The notes below the pieces were generated by a model that made no database searches, was not told where the DNA came from, and worked only from the letters and a program-made list of their open reading frames with translations. 64,000 bases of DNA from Microcoleus vaginatus WJT46-NPBG5 (GTDB taxonomy: Bacteria > Cyanobacteriota > Cyanobacteriia > Cyanobacteriales > Oscillatoriaceae), in NCBI GenBank assembly GCA_019359355.1, contig JAHHHM010000006.1:62001-126000 (forward strand). The letters are read 5' to 3'. Shown one piece after another: positions 1 through 9,338 of the stretch; the first letter of the stretch is position 1; every line of letters starts with the position of its first letter. Position numbers and translations under genes: made by a program.

Positions 1-639
1 GTAGAACCGCAGGCGCTGAATTAGGCCAAATCGGTCGCGCAGGGGGGAAGTTAAAGCTCCAACTCTTGTGGTTGCCCCTACTAAGGTGAAGCGTTGCAAA
101 GGGATGCTGCGAGTTCGGGCACTTTGACCTTTGCCTACAGTGATGTCGAGGCGAAAATCTTCCATTGCGGGATAGAGAATTTCTTCGCTCATTTTGCTGA
201 GGCGATGAATTTCATCGATGAACAGAATGTCTCCGGGTTGGAGGTTAACGAGCAAGCCGACGATGTCGCGGGGACGTTCTAATGCCGGCGCTGTGGTGAT
301 TTTGCACCCAACGCCCATTTCTGAGGCGAGAATCAGGGCCATTGTGGTTTTACCTAAGCCAGGAGGGCCGTAGAGTAAGAGGTGATCTAAACATTCTTGT
401 CGGGATTTAGCGGCTTTGATGGCAATATCGAGGAGTTCTTTAAGGTCTTTTTGTCCGATATAATCTGCGAGTCGCTGGGGTCTAATTTTCTCTTCTTGTT
501 TGCTGTTGCTGTCTTCCTCACCAATTGCTTGAGGTTCAAGCAGGGAGGGAGCCGGTGCGTTGTAGGTTGCCGGTTTTTCGGCAGCACTTTTTTGCCGTTT
601 TGGTTCTTGGGGTTGTTTGTTGGAGGAGACGATTGCCAT
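1..639 (-). CDS. ruvB: Holliday junction branch-migration helicase RuvB (3' end truncated by window edge)
   Basis: AAA+ ATPase motor that drives Holliday junction branch migration with RuvA in recombinational repair. The minus-strand frame is open from the ATG at 637-639 to base 1 (213 codons), so the C-terminal part lies outside the window. Visible motifs: an N-terminal extension of about 45 residues rich in Lys, Gln and Pro (longer than in most bacteria), then [11 protein letters not shown], Walker [10 protein letters not shown], Walker [10 protein letters not shown], and sensor 1 LVGATTR followed by [10 protein letters not shown]. These are diagnostic for RuvB. It is divergent from the gene at 892, with about 250 bp between them that could hold both promoters. 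No frameshift is seen in the visible part. Confidence 0.96.
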   Translation of the reverse strand, partial: MAIVSSNKQPQEPKRQKSAAEKPATYNAPAPSLLEPQAIGEEDSNSKQEEKIRPQRLADYIGQKDLKELLDIAIKAAKSRQECLDHLLLYGPPGLGKTTMALILASEMGVGCKITTAPALERPRDIVGLLVNLQPGDILFIDEIHRLSKMSEEILYPAMEDFRLDITVGKGQSARTRSIPLQRFTLVGATTRVGALTSPLRDRFGLIQRLRFY

Positions 640-891
640 AGGATTTTCGAGTTTAAATTTTAAATTTGGTTTGTGCTTCGCTGTGAGATTTAAATTTTTC
701 TCAGAACCGGCCTTTTGCTGTGAAATTATCCCTGTGGTTGGGTTTGAGAAGTGTGGCCATGTTTTTGATGAAAGAAACCAATTAACCGGATTTGATAGGG
801 TCGTATAAAATATTCCCCTAGTTCAAGTTACCTTGTTTGCCGGTTGGACTTTCCTGCCGGCCAACGTTCTGAGTTAACGATTTTTTAAATT

Positions 892-1458
892 ATGACTGTT
901 CCACTGTCTTTGTCAGTCCCAGAATCTTTGACGTTTGAGCAAGCGATCTCGCTAACTCAATCTTTACTCGACCAGATCGAAGGAGGAGCGCTATCGGAGG
1001 AGGAAATAGAATCGGTACTGACCCAGCTCGTTAGCAGCGAGAATGGGGCGCGGGGATTTTTTGTGACTTATTTAACGGATAGCCGGCCTTTGGCAGATCG
1101 TCCGTCTATTGGGGTGATTAACGCCTTGCGGACTTCTCCTGAGATTGTCTCAGAATTGCTGGTGAAAAATGTGGCGATGTCGGCGGCGATGGTGGTGGCG
1201 CACCGGCGCAGGCAGGATGAGGAGACGGCAGCGAGTTCTGCACGGACTTCCACCCGTTCGGCGGGTTTAATTGCCATGCTTGAGCTGCCACGGACATACG
1301 AGCTAGCTCAGCAGATGTTGGAGAGTGTGACTGCCGGCGAGGGGGTTTATGAGGCGTTTCTGAAGCGCTGGGGGTATGATGCAGAGCAACGGCAAGCGAT
1401 CCAGCAAGCGGTGCAGCCGGTGGTTTCTGAGAGCGGGCAAAACAAAAGTTTAGCTTAA
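892..1458 (+). CDS. Conserved cyanobacterial protein of unknown function
   Basis: 188-residue soluble, acidic, mostly helical protein with no signal peptide or membrane segment; I do not recognise a named family. Residues 1-100 read as short amphipathic helices; an Arg-rich patch (HRRR) and a low-complexity Ala/Ser/Thr/Arg stretch lie near residues 103-122, and a C-terminal helix follows. The ATG at 892 follows an AT-rich leader with no strong Shine-Dalgarno. Codon use resembles its neighbours. It is divergent from ruvB and not obviously part of the polysaccharide cluster that starts 250 bp downstream. The clean ORF and typical composition support a real gene; function is unknown. Confidence 0.75.
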   Translation: MTVPLSLSVPESLTFEQAISLTQSLLDQIEGGALSEEEIESVLTQLVSSENGARGFFVTYLTDSRPLADRPSIGVINALRTSPEIVSELLVKNVAMSAAMVVAHRRRQDEETAASSARTSTRSAGLIAMLELPRTYELAQQMLESVTAGEGVYEAFLKRWGYDAEQRQAIQQAVQPVVSESGQNKSLA

Positions 1459-1652
1459 CAAGTTGAAAAATTCTGCATAAAATCTTAATCTATGGTGACA
1501 AGACACCGTTAAGGTGGGGTTAGGCTTGGCCAAACCGGCTTAACCGGCGCTTGCGGGGTGAGCGGGGAACGTTAGGAAACTCAAATTCATCACAGGCTAA
1601 AGGCGATTCTGTTCCTGCTGTTGAGATTGATTGCTGTTTAATAGAACGGCGA

Positions 1653-1669
1653 ACCCCAAAGCTTGGGGT
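1653..1669. promoter_or_regulatory. Short palindrome in the leader of the export cluster
   Basis: ACCCCAA and TTGGGGT form perfect 7-bp arms around a 3-nt spacer, about 45 bp upstream of the first start codon of the wzm-like gene. It could be an operator or a small hairpin in the leader RNA. No T-run follows, so it is not a typical intrinsic terminator. The role is not shown by the sequence. Confidence 0.3.
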
Positions 1670-1714
1670 GGAGTGTTTTAGGTGGTGTGTAGGTAGTAGG
1701 TAAGGAAGGTAAAA

Positions 1715-2572
1715 TTGCTGAGGTCGATGAAAGGAGTTGTCCACAAGGCCGGCAGAGTCAAACGCAGCCGCTTGATAGAAAATCAGTTGTGGCTGAAATT
1801 CGAGCTGTTAAGAACGCTGGTGCGGCGAGAGTTAGAGGCACGCTATAAAGGCTCAGTTTTGGGGAATTTATGGCCGTTAGTGACTCAGTTATCGCAATTG
1901 GTGATTTACACGTATGTCTTCTCAATTGTGTTGAAAGTCAAGCTCAGCTTGAACGGAATGCCGGAGAATAATTTAACCTTTGGGTTGTGGCTGTTTGCTG
2001 GATTGCTGCCTTGGACGGCGTTCACCGGCGGCTTTCTTCAGGCATCGGGATCGGTTGTGGCGCAGCCTAATTTAGTAAAAAAGGTGGTGTTTCCGCTGAA
2101 TTTGTTACCCCTGGTGCCGGTGCTTTCAGCCTTTATTGAGAGTGCTTTTGGTTTAATGGCTTTAATAGTCTTGTTGGCCATGACAACCCACTCTTTACAC
2201 ACAACTTTATCGTTGTTGCCATTGGTTTGGTTGCCGCAATTACTATTAACTGCCGGCTTTGGGTATTTAGGCGCTGCCATGACGGTGTTTTTGCGAGATA
2301 TTCCCCAAACGGCTTCAGTCATTTTAAATTTTTGGTTCTATTTTACGCCGATTTGCTATCCAGCAGAAATTATTCCCGAAAGTTGGCGGGCGTTGGTGTT
2401 TTGGATCAATCCAATGGCAGCAATTTCTGAAGTTTATCGGGATTTAATTTTAGTAGGGGAAGTCAAGCACTGGGGAGAATGGGGTGTCGCTTCAGTGGTT
2501 TCTTTAATTGTGTTTTATGGAGGATTATGGACGTATAAGCGTTTGCGTCCTGCTTTTGCGGATGTTCTCTAA
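1715..2572 (+). CDS. ABC-2 type polysaccharide export permease (Wzm/KpsM-like)
   Basis: Inner-membrane subunit that, with the ATPase encoded next, exports a finished glycan (O-antigen, capsule or exopolysaccharide). 285 residues, matching the family. A cytoplasmic N-terminus ends in LRTLVRRELEARYKGSVLGNLW, the typical ABC2_membrane entry with an amphipathic helix before TM1; about six hydrophobic segments follow (roughly residues 55-80, 95-120, 135-165, 170-200, 205-225, 255-275), including FWFYFTPICYP and WINPMAAISEVYRD, both typical of Wzm proteins. Two starts are possible: a TTG at 1715 with an AGGAAGG box about 5 nt upstream, or an ATG at 1727 (281 residues) lacking a well placed box. It lies 54 bp upstream of the Wzt-like gene, probably in one operon. 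Confidence 0.9.
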   Translation: MLRSMKGVVHKAGRVKRSRLIENQLWLKFELLRTLVRRELEARYKGSVLGNLWPLVTQLSQLVIYTYVFSIVLKVKLSLNGMPENNLTFGLWLFAGLLPWTAFTGGFLQASGSVVAQPNLVKKVVFPLNLLPLVPVLSAFIESAFGLMALIVLLAMTTHSLHTTLSLLPLVWLPQLLLTAGFGYLGAAMTVFLRDIPQTASVILNFWFYFTPICYPAEIIPESWRALVFWINPMAAISEVYRDLILVGEVKHWGEWGVASVVSLIVFYGGLWTYKRLRPAFADVL

Positions 2573-2626
2573 ATTTTCAAATTGAATTGTTAAATTATTC
2601 GTTGCCGGTTTTTACAGCAGAATCCC

Positions 2627-4027
2627 ATGCATGATGATGTCGCAATTTCGCTAAAAAATGTCTCAAAGTGCTTTAAGCGGTACGGGCATCCTGTAGACCG
2701 ATTAAAGGAAATTTTACTGCCTGGAAAAAGCCGATCTCAGGAGTTTTGGGCGCTGCGAGATATTAACCTGGAAGTGCCAAAGGGGCAAACTTTAGGGGTG
2801 GTTGGGCGCAATGGTTCGGGAAAAAGTACGCTGTTGCAAGTGATTGTGGGAACACTTGCGGCAACAACCGGCGAAGTCGAGGTAAAAGGTCGAGTTTCAG
2901 CTTTACTAGAGTTGGGGAGTGGGTTTAATCCTGAATTTACAGGCCGGCAAAATGTTTTTTTTAACGGTCAGTTATTGGGATTAAAGCATCAAGAAATTGA
3001 AGAAAGATTTGATGAAATCGCGGCTTTTGCAGATATTGGAGATTTTATAGATCAGCCGGTGAAAACCTATTCCAGCGGGATGTTTGTCAGGCTGGCGTTT
3101 GCGGTATCAACCAGTGTTGATCCGGATATTTTGATTGTAGATGAGGCGCTTTCAGTTGGGGATGAAGCGTTTCAGCGCAAATGCTTTGTCCGCCTGCAAA
3201 CGATTCAGGAAAGAGGGGGGACAGTTCTATTTGTTTCTCACTCGGCTGCGGCAGTGATTGAACTTTGTGATTCGGCAATTTTAATGGATCGCGGCGAGTT
3301 ATTGTTGTTTAATACCCCCAAGTTTGTTTTAGATAAATATCATAAGTTAATTTATGCGCCGGCTGATATTGAACAGTCTTTGCGGGAAGATATTAAGGCG
3401 CTGAATAAGCCGGTGAATCCTGAGTCGGTTAATCAAAGTGTGCTGATTTGTGAAAAAACTCCTTTATTATCTGTTGTGCCGAATCAAGCGATGGAGGATA
3501 AAGGGTTAGGGGAATTTTATGATCCAGAATTGGTGCCGGCGAATACGATTTCCTATGTGCCTCGCGGTGCCAAAATTATTAATCCTCAAATTACGACACT
3601 TGAGGGGAAACAGGTCAATCATCTGATTGGGCGAAATAATTACATTTACACATACACCGTTTCATTTTTTAAGCCGGCTTCTAAAATTCGCTTTGGAATG
3701 TTAATCAAAACCTTAAGCGGATTTGAACTAGGCGGCGCTTCATTTTCAACCGGCAGTCATTCCATTAACCATGTTGAAGCGGAAACGACTTTAATCGTTA
3801 AATTTCAATTTCAGTGTCTGCTGCATCCTGGTGTATACTTTTTAAATGCCGGCGTTTCAGGAATTGTTGATGGCAATTTTACTTACCTAGCTCGTTGTAT
3901 TGATGTTGCCATGTTTAGAGTGCAACCTCAAATCGAGTCTTGTGGAAGTGGAATTGTTGACTTACTGATTGAGCCTAGCTTATGCATTATTGAAGAAACG
4001 AAAAACTTGAACTTATCCGAACTCTAG
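2627..4027 (+). CDS. ABC transporter ATPase with C-terminal carbohydrate-binding domain (Wzt-like)
   Basis: Cytoplasmic ATPase partner of the permease at 1715. 466 residues. The nucleotide-binding domain (about 1-250) has Walker A GRNGSGKST near residue 63, signature YSSGMFVRLAFA near 148, Walker B ILIVDEALSVGD and the H-loop LFVSHS. Residues about 290-445 form a beta-rich extension of the Wzt_C type, which in E. coli O9a-type systems recognises the modified non-reducing end of the glycan. The long form therefore points to chain-end recognition rather than a simple KpsT. The next gene encodes a methyltransferase, the kind of enzyme that caps such glycans. Upstream gap 54 bp; downstream gap 109 bp. 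Confidence 0.92.
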   Translation: MHDDVAISLKNVSKCFKRYGHPVDRLKEILLPGKSRSQEFWALRDINLEVPKGQTLGVVGRNGSGKSTLLQVIVGTLAATTGEVEVKGRVSALLELGSGFNPEFTGRQNVFFNGQLLGLKHQEIEERFDEIAAFADIGDFIDQPVKTYSSGMFVRLAFAVSTSVDPDILIVDEALSVGDEAFQRKCFVRLQTIQERGGTVLFVSHSAAAVIELCDSAILMDRGELLLFNTPKFVLDKYHKLIYAPADIEQSLREDIKALNKPVNPESVNQSVLICEKTPLLSVVPNQAMEDKGLGEFYDPELVPANTISYVPRGAKIINPQITTLEGKQVNHLIGRNNYIYTYTVSFFKPASKIRFGMLIKTLSGFELGGASFSTGSHSINHVEAETTLIVKFQFQCLLHPGVYFLNAGVSGIVDGNFTYLARCIDVAMFRVQPQIESCGSGIVDLLIEPSLCIIEETKNLNLSEL

Positions 4028-4136
4028 GGGGATAAGTTTTTAATCCTATCCATAATTTATTGGATTGAATGCTTTGCTCGATCTTTTCACCCTAAATTTG
4101 TAAGATTACCGCACCCTTTGTCCTATTAAAATTCAG

Positions 4137-5015
4137 ATGAATAACCTTGAAGCTATCCAGCAAAGAAAAGCAGAAATCATTCAAAAATATGGGGAATGGA
4201 CGAATCATAATATTCAACTGGATGGCGATATTTATACTATTAGCCGGCAAACTATTACTGGCGCGGAAGTGAAGTTAAAACGCATCGTGCAAATGGTTTC
4301 TGATATCTCAGGTAAATCATTTGAAAATCTGCGAATTTTAGACTTGGCTTGCCTAGAAGGACTTTATGGCATGGAACTTGCCTTACAAGGCGCGAAAGTT
4401 GTCGCCATAGAAGGCAGAGAAGCAAATATAGAAAAGGCACGGTTTGCTAAAGATATTTTATCTGTAAATAATATTGAAATTATCCAAGATGATGTTCGCA
4501 ATCTCAGTCTAGAAAAATATGGAAAATTTGATATTGTTCTGTGCATAGGGATTCTTTACCACTTAGATACTCCAGATGTTTTTGAGTTTTTAGAAAAAAT
4601 TTCAGAAGTTTGTCAAAGTTTTGCCATAATCGATACCCAGGTTAGTATGGTGACTGAAACTTCTGCTTTATATAAAGAAAAAGAATACTGGGGAAGATTC
4701 TATACAGAACATGACCCCAATACAACTGTTGAAGAAAGACTAAAGGTTTTGTGGTCATCATTAGATAATCCCAACAGTTTTTGGTTTACCCGTCCCTCTT
4801 TGTATAATTTTTTATCTCATATCGGGTTTACTTCTGTGTATGAATGTCACAATCCTCCTGTTAAAAAGTATGAGATGATGCGATTAAAAAAAGAAACGGA
4901 TCGCAGCACGTTTTTAGCGATTAAAGGCAAAAAGGTGTCTGTCCTGTCCTCAGAAGTGATGAATGACTTACCTCAAGAAGATTGGGAAAATTCCTTAAAA
5001 GCTGAAGGAATGTAG
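4137..5015 (+). CDS. Class I SAM-dependent methyltransferase
   Basis: 292-residue Rossmann-fold methyltransferase. The SAM-binding core starts near residue 62: LRILDLACLEGLYG (variant motif I with Ala-Cys-Leu-Glu in place of the usual Gly-Cys-Gly), acidic end of strand 2 VVAIEGRE, motif near DDVRNL, and FDIVLCIGILYHL. It resembles the CmoB/DUF1698-type branch, but with a C-terminal region unlike tRNA enzymes (WFTRPSLYNFLSHIGF). Its place between the Wzm/Wzt exporter and a sulfotransferase suggests it methylates the exported glycan or its precursor, possibly as the chain-end signal read by Wzt; that is inference. No signal peptide, so it acts in the cytosol. Confidence 0.82.
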   Translation: MNNLEAIQQRKAEIIQKYGEWTNHNIQLDGDIYTISRQTITGAEVKLKRIVQMVSDISGKSFENLRILDLACLEGLYGMELALQGAKVVAIEGREANIEKARFAKDILSVNNIEIIQDDVRNLSLEKYGKFDIVLCIGILYHLDTPDVFEFLEKISEVCQSFAIIDTQVSMVTETSALYKEKEYWGRFYTEHDPNTTVEERLKVLWSSLDNPNSFWFTRPSLYNFLSHIGFTSVYECHNPPVKKYEMMRLKKETDRSTFLAIKGKKVSVLSSEVMNDLPQEDWENSLKAEGM

Positions 5016-5071
5016 CTTTTTAAAATTTAAAATATTTTATTAACAATACTAATAGCGGAGAGGGAAAAATA

Positions 5072-6100
5072 ATGGCACAGACTTTAATCATAACCGGAAT
5101 GCATCGTTCTGGCACATCCCTAACTGCTTCATTTATCCAAGCTTTAGGGATTAATTTAGGAGAAAATTTCTTTGCCGCTGATATTTTTAATGCCAAAGGT
5201 TATTTTGAAGATTTGGATTTTTTAGAGTTTCAGCGTACAATCCTGCAAAATAGCTGCCGGCAGGGAGAAGCCGGTTGGACAGATTGGGGTTGGACAGAAA
5301 GCGAATGGTTGGATCGCGATAAATTTCAAACCTATATTGAGCCGGCAAAAGAGTTAATCGCCTCTCGCCATCAAAAATCAGCTTTCTGGGGTTGGAAAGA
5401 TCCGCGTACTTCTCTCATGCTTGATTTTTGGGAACAATTACTTCCTGAAGCGCGATATTTATTAGTTTATCGCTTACCTTGGGATGTCGCTGATTCTATT
5501 CTTCGCCTCAATAGTGGAATATTCACCGAACATCCTGAGTATCCTTTAAAAGTTTGGGCTTTTTATAACCGGCATCTGCTAGATTTTTACGATCGGCATT
5601 CAGATCGGTGTATTTTAGTTAATATTAATACCTTACTGCAATCTCCAACTCGGCTGGTTGAATTGCTGGAGACTAAGCTAAATTTGAAAGTCGCCAGTGA
5701 TTATGAGCCGGCACGTTTGAAAGAAATTTATGATTCCAGCCTTTTTAATAGTTTAGGCCGGCAGCATCCCCTTGTTCAACTTTTACAACAGATTGCGCCT
5801 CAATATTTCTCCCTTCTCGCCGAGTTAGATCGCGCAGCCGATATTCCCAGTAATTTTTTACAGGAATCGGCAGATGGAAACATTTCTCATCCAGAATGCT
5901 TACCTTTATTACTCTACCGGCAGGCATTTGAAAATCAGGGACAGCTTCAGAATCTTTACCGGCAGCTTCAGCAGGATAAAATTAAACTGGAAGCTCAAAT
6001 CGCTCAATTAAAAGAAGAAAATTTAACTTTAAAAAGTTCTAAAGTTTGGAAATTGCATCGTGCCTTATCTAAAATTAAAAAGCTAGCTAAAATTAATTAA
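5072..6100 (+). CDS. Sulfotransferase-family protein with coiled-coil tail
   Basis: 342 residues. The N-terminal PAPS-binding loop GMHRSGTS (residues 7-14) and the later RLPWDVADSILRLN segment (position of the 3'-phosphate loop) place it in the sulfotransferase superfamily, so it likely moves sulfate from PAPS to a sugar hydroxyl. The catalytic domain ends near residue 285. A Gln/Leu/Lys-rich coiled coil follows, then a basic tail containing SSKVWKLHR and KIKKLAK. The same kind of tail ends the GT2 encoded next (6138), suggesting shared localisation or complex formation. A GGAGAGGGAAAAATA leader precedes the ATG. Second sulfotransferase of the cluster at 9335. Acceptor unknown. Confidence 0.85.
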   Translation: MAQTLIITGMHRSGTSLTASFIQALGINLGENFFAADIFNAKGYFEDLDFLEFQRTILQNSCRQGEAGWTDWGWTESEWLDRDKFQTYIEPAKELIASRHQKSAFWGWKDPRTSLMLDFWEQLLPEARYLLVYRLPWDVADSILRLNSGIFTEHPEYPLKVWAFYNRHLLDFYDRHSDRCILVNINTLLQSPTRLVELLETKLNLKVASDYEPARLKEIYDSSLFNSLGRQHPLVQLLQQIAPQYFSLLAELDRAADIPSNFLQESADGNISHPECLPLLLYRQAFENQGQLQNLYRQLQQDKIKLEAQIAQLKEENLTLKSSKVWKLHRALSKIKKLAKIN

Positions 6101-6137
6101 CCAAAACAACCATGACAAACCGGGAGAACCAACTTAA

Positions 6138-7400
6138 ATGTCTGCCTTAAAAGAATCTAGAAGCAGCCAGATCGCTTTGTCAGTGGTGATTCCCTGTTAC
6201 AATCAAGGCGAGTTTATTTTGGAAGCTGTTTCAGAATTACAAAATTATAAAAATCATGAGTCTGTAGAAATCATTATTGTTAATGATGGTTCAACTGAAC
6301 CCTTAACCCAAAAAGTTTTAAATTATTTAAAAGAAAATGGCTATCAAGTCATCGATCAAATTAACCAAGGATTAGCTCAAGCAAGGAATACAGGAATTAG
6401 CAAAGCTTTAGGACGTTATATTTTACCTTTAGATGCCGACAATAAAGTTAGAGAAAAATATATCGTAAAAAGTATCGAAATTTTGGATAATTCTCCAGAA
6501 ATCGGAGTTGTCTACGGCGATGCCGAATTCTTTGGCGCAAAAACAGGAGTTTGGCAAGTTCCCGAATTTGATATTAATCGGCTGGCACTGGGAAATTATA
6601 TTGATGCCTGTGCGGTTTTCCGAAAAACTGTCTGGAAAGATTGTGGAGGTTACGATCCAAAAATACCCGATAAATTAGGCTATGAAGATTGGGATTTTTG
6701 GCTAGGTGTTGCTGAACAAGGATGGAAATTTTATCACATTCCGGAAGTGATGTTTGACTACCGGGTGCGATCAGAGTCTATGGTAAGCGCTTGCAATCTT
6801 CCAGAAAATCGTAAGCAACTTTTTCGATATATTTGTACCAAACATTTGGGACTTTATACAACAAATTTTGCTAATATATTTGCAGAAAAAGAGTTTGCCT
6901 TGCTCAGAGAAAGCGCTCATTCTCAAAGTTTGCAGTGGCAGGTAAAACAAACCCAAGCTGACTTGGATCGAGCGCGAATGCAACTGCAACAAACCCAGGC
7001 GCAATTGCAGGCTGAACTTGTACACCGGCAGACTCAGCTAGCGCAAACTCAAAGTGAGTTGGAGAAGTCACAAACCCAACTCCAACAAACCCAAACCGAG
7101 CTAAAACAAAGCCAAACCGAGCTAGAAAATCGGCATAATCAGTTGCAACAAACCCAAGCCGAGCTTGATCGCATCCAAGGCGAATTAGGCAGCCGGCATA
7201 ACGAGTTGCAACAAACTCAAACCCAACTTGATCGCATTCAAGACGAACTCGTCCATTGTCAAAACCATCTGCAACAAACCCAACTGGCATTGGAGTCCTC
7301 ACAAGCAACGGTGGCTGCGATGGAAACCAGTAAATTTTGGAAGTTACGCGCCCAGTGGTTTAAGCTTAAAAAAGTTATGGGTTTAAAACATGAACCCTAA
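6138..7400 (+). CDS. Family 2 glycosyltransferase with long C-terminal heptad-repeat coiled coil
   Basis: 420 residues. GT-A domain at 15-250: SVVIPCYNQGEFILEAV at the nucleotide-sugar site, the metal-binding LPLDADN (DXD-type) and GYEDWDFWLG carrying the catalytic-base ED. Residues about 270-395 are an uninterrupted heptad coiled coil made of Gln/Thr-rich units (LQQTQxx, LDRIQxE, LxxRHNx) that recur as a 21-residue higher repeat. The protein ends in a basic TSKFWKLR...KLKK tail like that of the preceding sulfotransferase. It adds a sugar to a lipid- or glycan-linked acceptor at the inner membrane; donor and acceptor cannot be told from sequence. The start ATG follows a GGGAGAACC box. Confidence 0.9.
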   Translation: MSALKESRSSQIALSVVIPCYNQGEFILEAVSELQNYKNHESVEIIIVNDGSTEPLTQKVLNYLKENGYQVIDQINQGLAQARNTGISKALGRYILPLDADNKVREKYIVKSIEILDNSPEIGVVYGDAEFFGAKTGVWQVPEFDINRLALGNYIDACAVFRKTVWKDCGGYDPKIPDKLGYEDWDFWLGVAEQGWKFYHIPEVMFDYRVRSESMVSACNLPENRKQLFRYICTKHLGLYTTNFANIFAEKEFALLRESAHSQSLQWQVKQTQADLDRARMQLQQTQAQLQAELVHRQTQLAQTQSELEKSQTQLQQTQTELKQSQTELENRHNQLQQTQAELDRIQGELGSRHNELQQTQTQLDRIQDELVHCQNHLQQTQLALESSQATVAAMETSKFWKLRAQWFKLKKVMGLKHEP

Positions 7401-7463
7401 CCAGTTGCTTTCATTCCTTCACTTCTTCAATCCAAACTAGCAAGTTCACAAGCTGATAGATCG

Positions 7464-9338
7464 ATGTTTAAAAGTGCACTCTTCCGTCCCCGACATATTA
7501 TGTCACGTCTAAAGCATCTATCTATTATTTGGAAAACCAAAGGCACACGCCATACCTTATCAAAAGTATTTAAGAAACTTTATCTTAAGCTAGATACTAC
7601 CCCGCCGGCGGTAATTGAAGCAGCGCCGGCAATGGCAACAAATGACGATCCCTACGCGCGTTGGCTCAACAAACATTACCCCAGAACAGCCGATCTGCGG
7701 AAAATGGCTGAAACCTTGGAAATTTTTCCACACAAGCCGGTGATCAGTGTTATTATGCCGGTTTTTAACACACCTGAACGTTTCCTAAAAGAAGCAATTG
7801 AATCCGTGATTCATCAGGTTTATCCCTATTGGGAACTGTGCATTGCAGATGATGCTTCAACAGAATTGTATGTAAAATCAATATTAAAGGAATATGCGGA
7901 AAAAGATTCCCGCATAAAAGTCCTTTTTAGAAGCGAAAATGGTCACATTGCTCGGGCATCTAACTCAGCTTTAGAAATTGCCACCGGCGAATTTGTTGCA
8001 CTGCTTGATCATGATGATTTACTAACGCCAGATGCCTTATATGAAGTCGCATTGCTATTAAATCGGCATCCCGAAGCCGACATGATCTATTCCGATGAAG
8101 ATAAAATTGATGAGGGTAATTGCCTCAAAGATCCCTTCTTCAAGCCTGAATGGTGTCCCGACTCTTTCCTATCCCGAATGTATACGTGTCACTTGGGAAC
8201 CTACCGGCGCTCAATTTTAAATGATATTGGGGGATTTCGAGCCGGCTATGAAGGCAGCCAAGATTACGATCTCGTTCTCAGATTTACAGAAAAAACCGAA
8301 AAAATCTTCCACATTTCCAAAATTCTCTACCACTGGCGAGTTCATCCAGAATCAACGGCAACCGGCACCGCAAGCGTCAAATCTTACGCTTACGAAGCCG
8401 CCGAAAAAGCGATTACAGAAGCCATTCATAGACGCGGCGAAAAAGGAAAAGTAACAGGCGTTACTGACTATCTCGGACACTATACAGTTCGCTACAAAAT
8501 CTCCGATTATAAATTAGTCAGTATCATCATTCCCACCAAGGATTTAGCAGGAATGCTGAATCAATGCCTGGAATCTATCTTTAAAAAGAGCGTCTATCCC
8601 AACTATGAAGTCATTGTCATAGACAACGGCAGCACTGAACCCGCAACCGCCAAATTATTTGCTGACTGGAGTGCGAAAGAACCGAGCCGGTTTAAATGTT
8701 ATCCGCTCGATATTCCCTTTAACTACCCTAAACTGAATAACTATGCCGTAAGCCAAGCCAAAGGCGACTATTTGCTCTTTTTAAATAACGACACAGAAAT
8801 CGTTACACCTGATTGGATAGACGCAATGGTTGAGCAAGCGCAAAGACCTTCAATCGGAGCCGTCGGGGCACTTTTGTTATATGACAATGATACCATTCAA
8901 CACGCTGGCGTTGTGATGGGAATTGGCGACGTTGCAGGGCATAGTCACCGGCATTTCCCCTCCACCACCCCCGGATACGTTTGTCAGGTAAAAACCATCA
9001 GTAATTATTCAGCCGTCACTGGCGCTTGTTTAATGTGCCGGCGCGATGTTTTTGAAAAGATTGGAGGATTTACTGAAGAATTAGCAGTTGCCTACAATGA
9101 TGTTGATTTGTGTTTAAAAATGGTTGCCAAAGGATATCGCAATATCTATCTTCCCCACGTCGTTCTCTACCACTATGAATCGAAAAGCCGGGGTTATGAA
9201 GACACCCCAGAAAAAGAACTGCGACGCCTCCGAGAAGCCGCAATTCTCAAAAGCCGGTGGCAATACATGATCGACCACGATCCTTGTTACAGCCCTCATT
9301 TAACCAGAGGACGTGAGGACTACAGTATTAATATATGA
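7464..9338 (+). CDS. Tandem-domain family 2 glycosyltransferase
   Basis: 624 residues with two complete GT-A domains. The first (about 92-325) has ISVIMPVFNT, LLDHDDLLTP and QDYDLVLR; the second (about 350-600) has VSIIIPTKD, the metal-binding FLNNDTEIV, GAVGALLLY and YNDVDLCLK. The first 60 residues are basic and amphipathic and may touch the membrane. Two-domain GT2 proteins of this kind often make two successive linkages in O-antigen or rhamnan assembly; the second domain resembles the WbbL/RgpF rhamnosyltransferase style. The stop overlaps the next start (ATGA at 9335), so the downstream sulfotransferase is probably translationally coupled. Confidence 0.92.
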   Translation: MFKSALFRPRHIMSRLKHLSIIWKTKGTRHTLSKVFKKLYLKLDTTPPAVIEAAPAMATNDDPYARWLNKHYPRTADLRKMAETLEIFPHKPVISVIMPVFNTPERFLKEAIESVIHQVYPYWELCIADDASTELYVKSILKEYAEKDSRIKVLFRSENGHIARASNSALEIATGEFVALLDHDDLLTPDALYEVALLLNRHPEADMIYSDEDKIDEGNCLKDPFFKPEWCPDSFLSRMYTCHLGTYRRSILNDIGGFRAGYEGSQDYDLVLRFTEKTEKIFHISKILYHWRVHPESTATGTASVKSYAYEAAEKAITEAIHRRGEKGKVTGVTDYLGHYTVRYKISDYKLVSIIIPTKDLAGMLNQCLESIFKKSVYPNYEVIVIDNGSTEPATAKLFADWSAKEPSRFKCYPLDIPFNYPKLNNYAVSQAKGDYLLFLNNDTEIVTPDWIDAMVEQAQRPSIGAVGALLLYDNDTIQHAGVVMGIGDVAGHSHRHFPSTTPGYVCQVKTISNYSAVTGACLMCRRDVFEKIGGFTEELAVAYNDVDLCLKMVAKGYRNIYLPHVVLYHYESKSRGYEDTPEKELRRLREAAILKSRWQYMIDHDPCYSPHLTRGREDYSINI

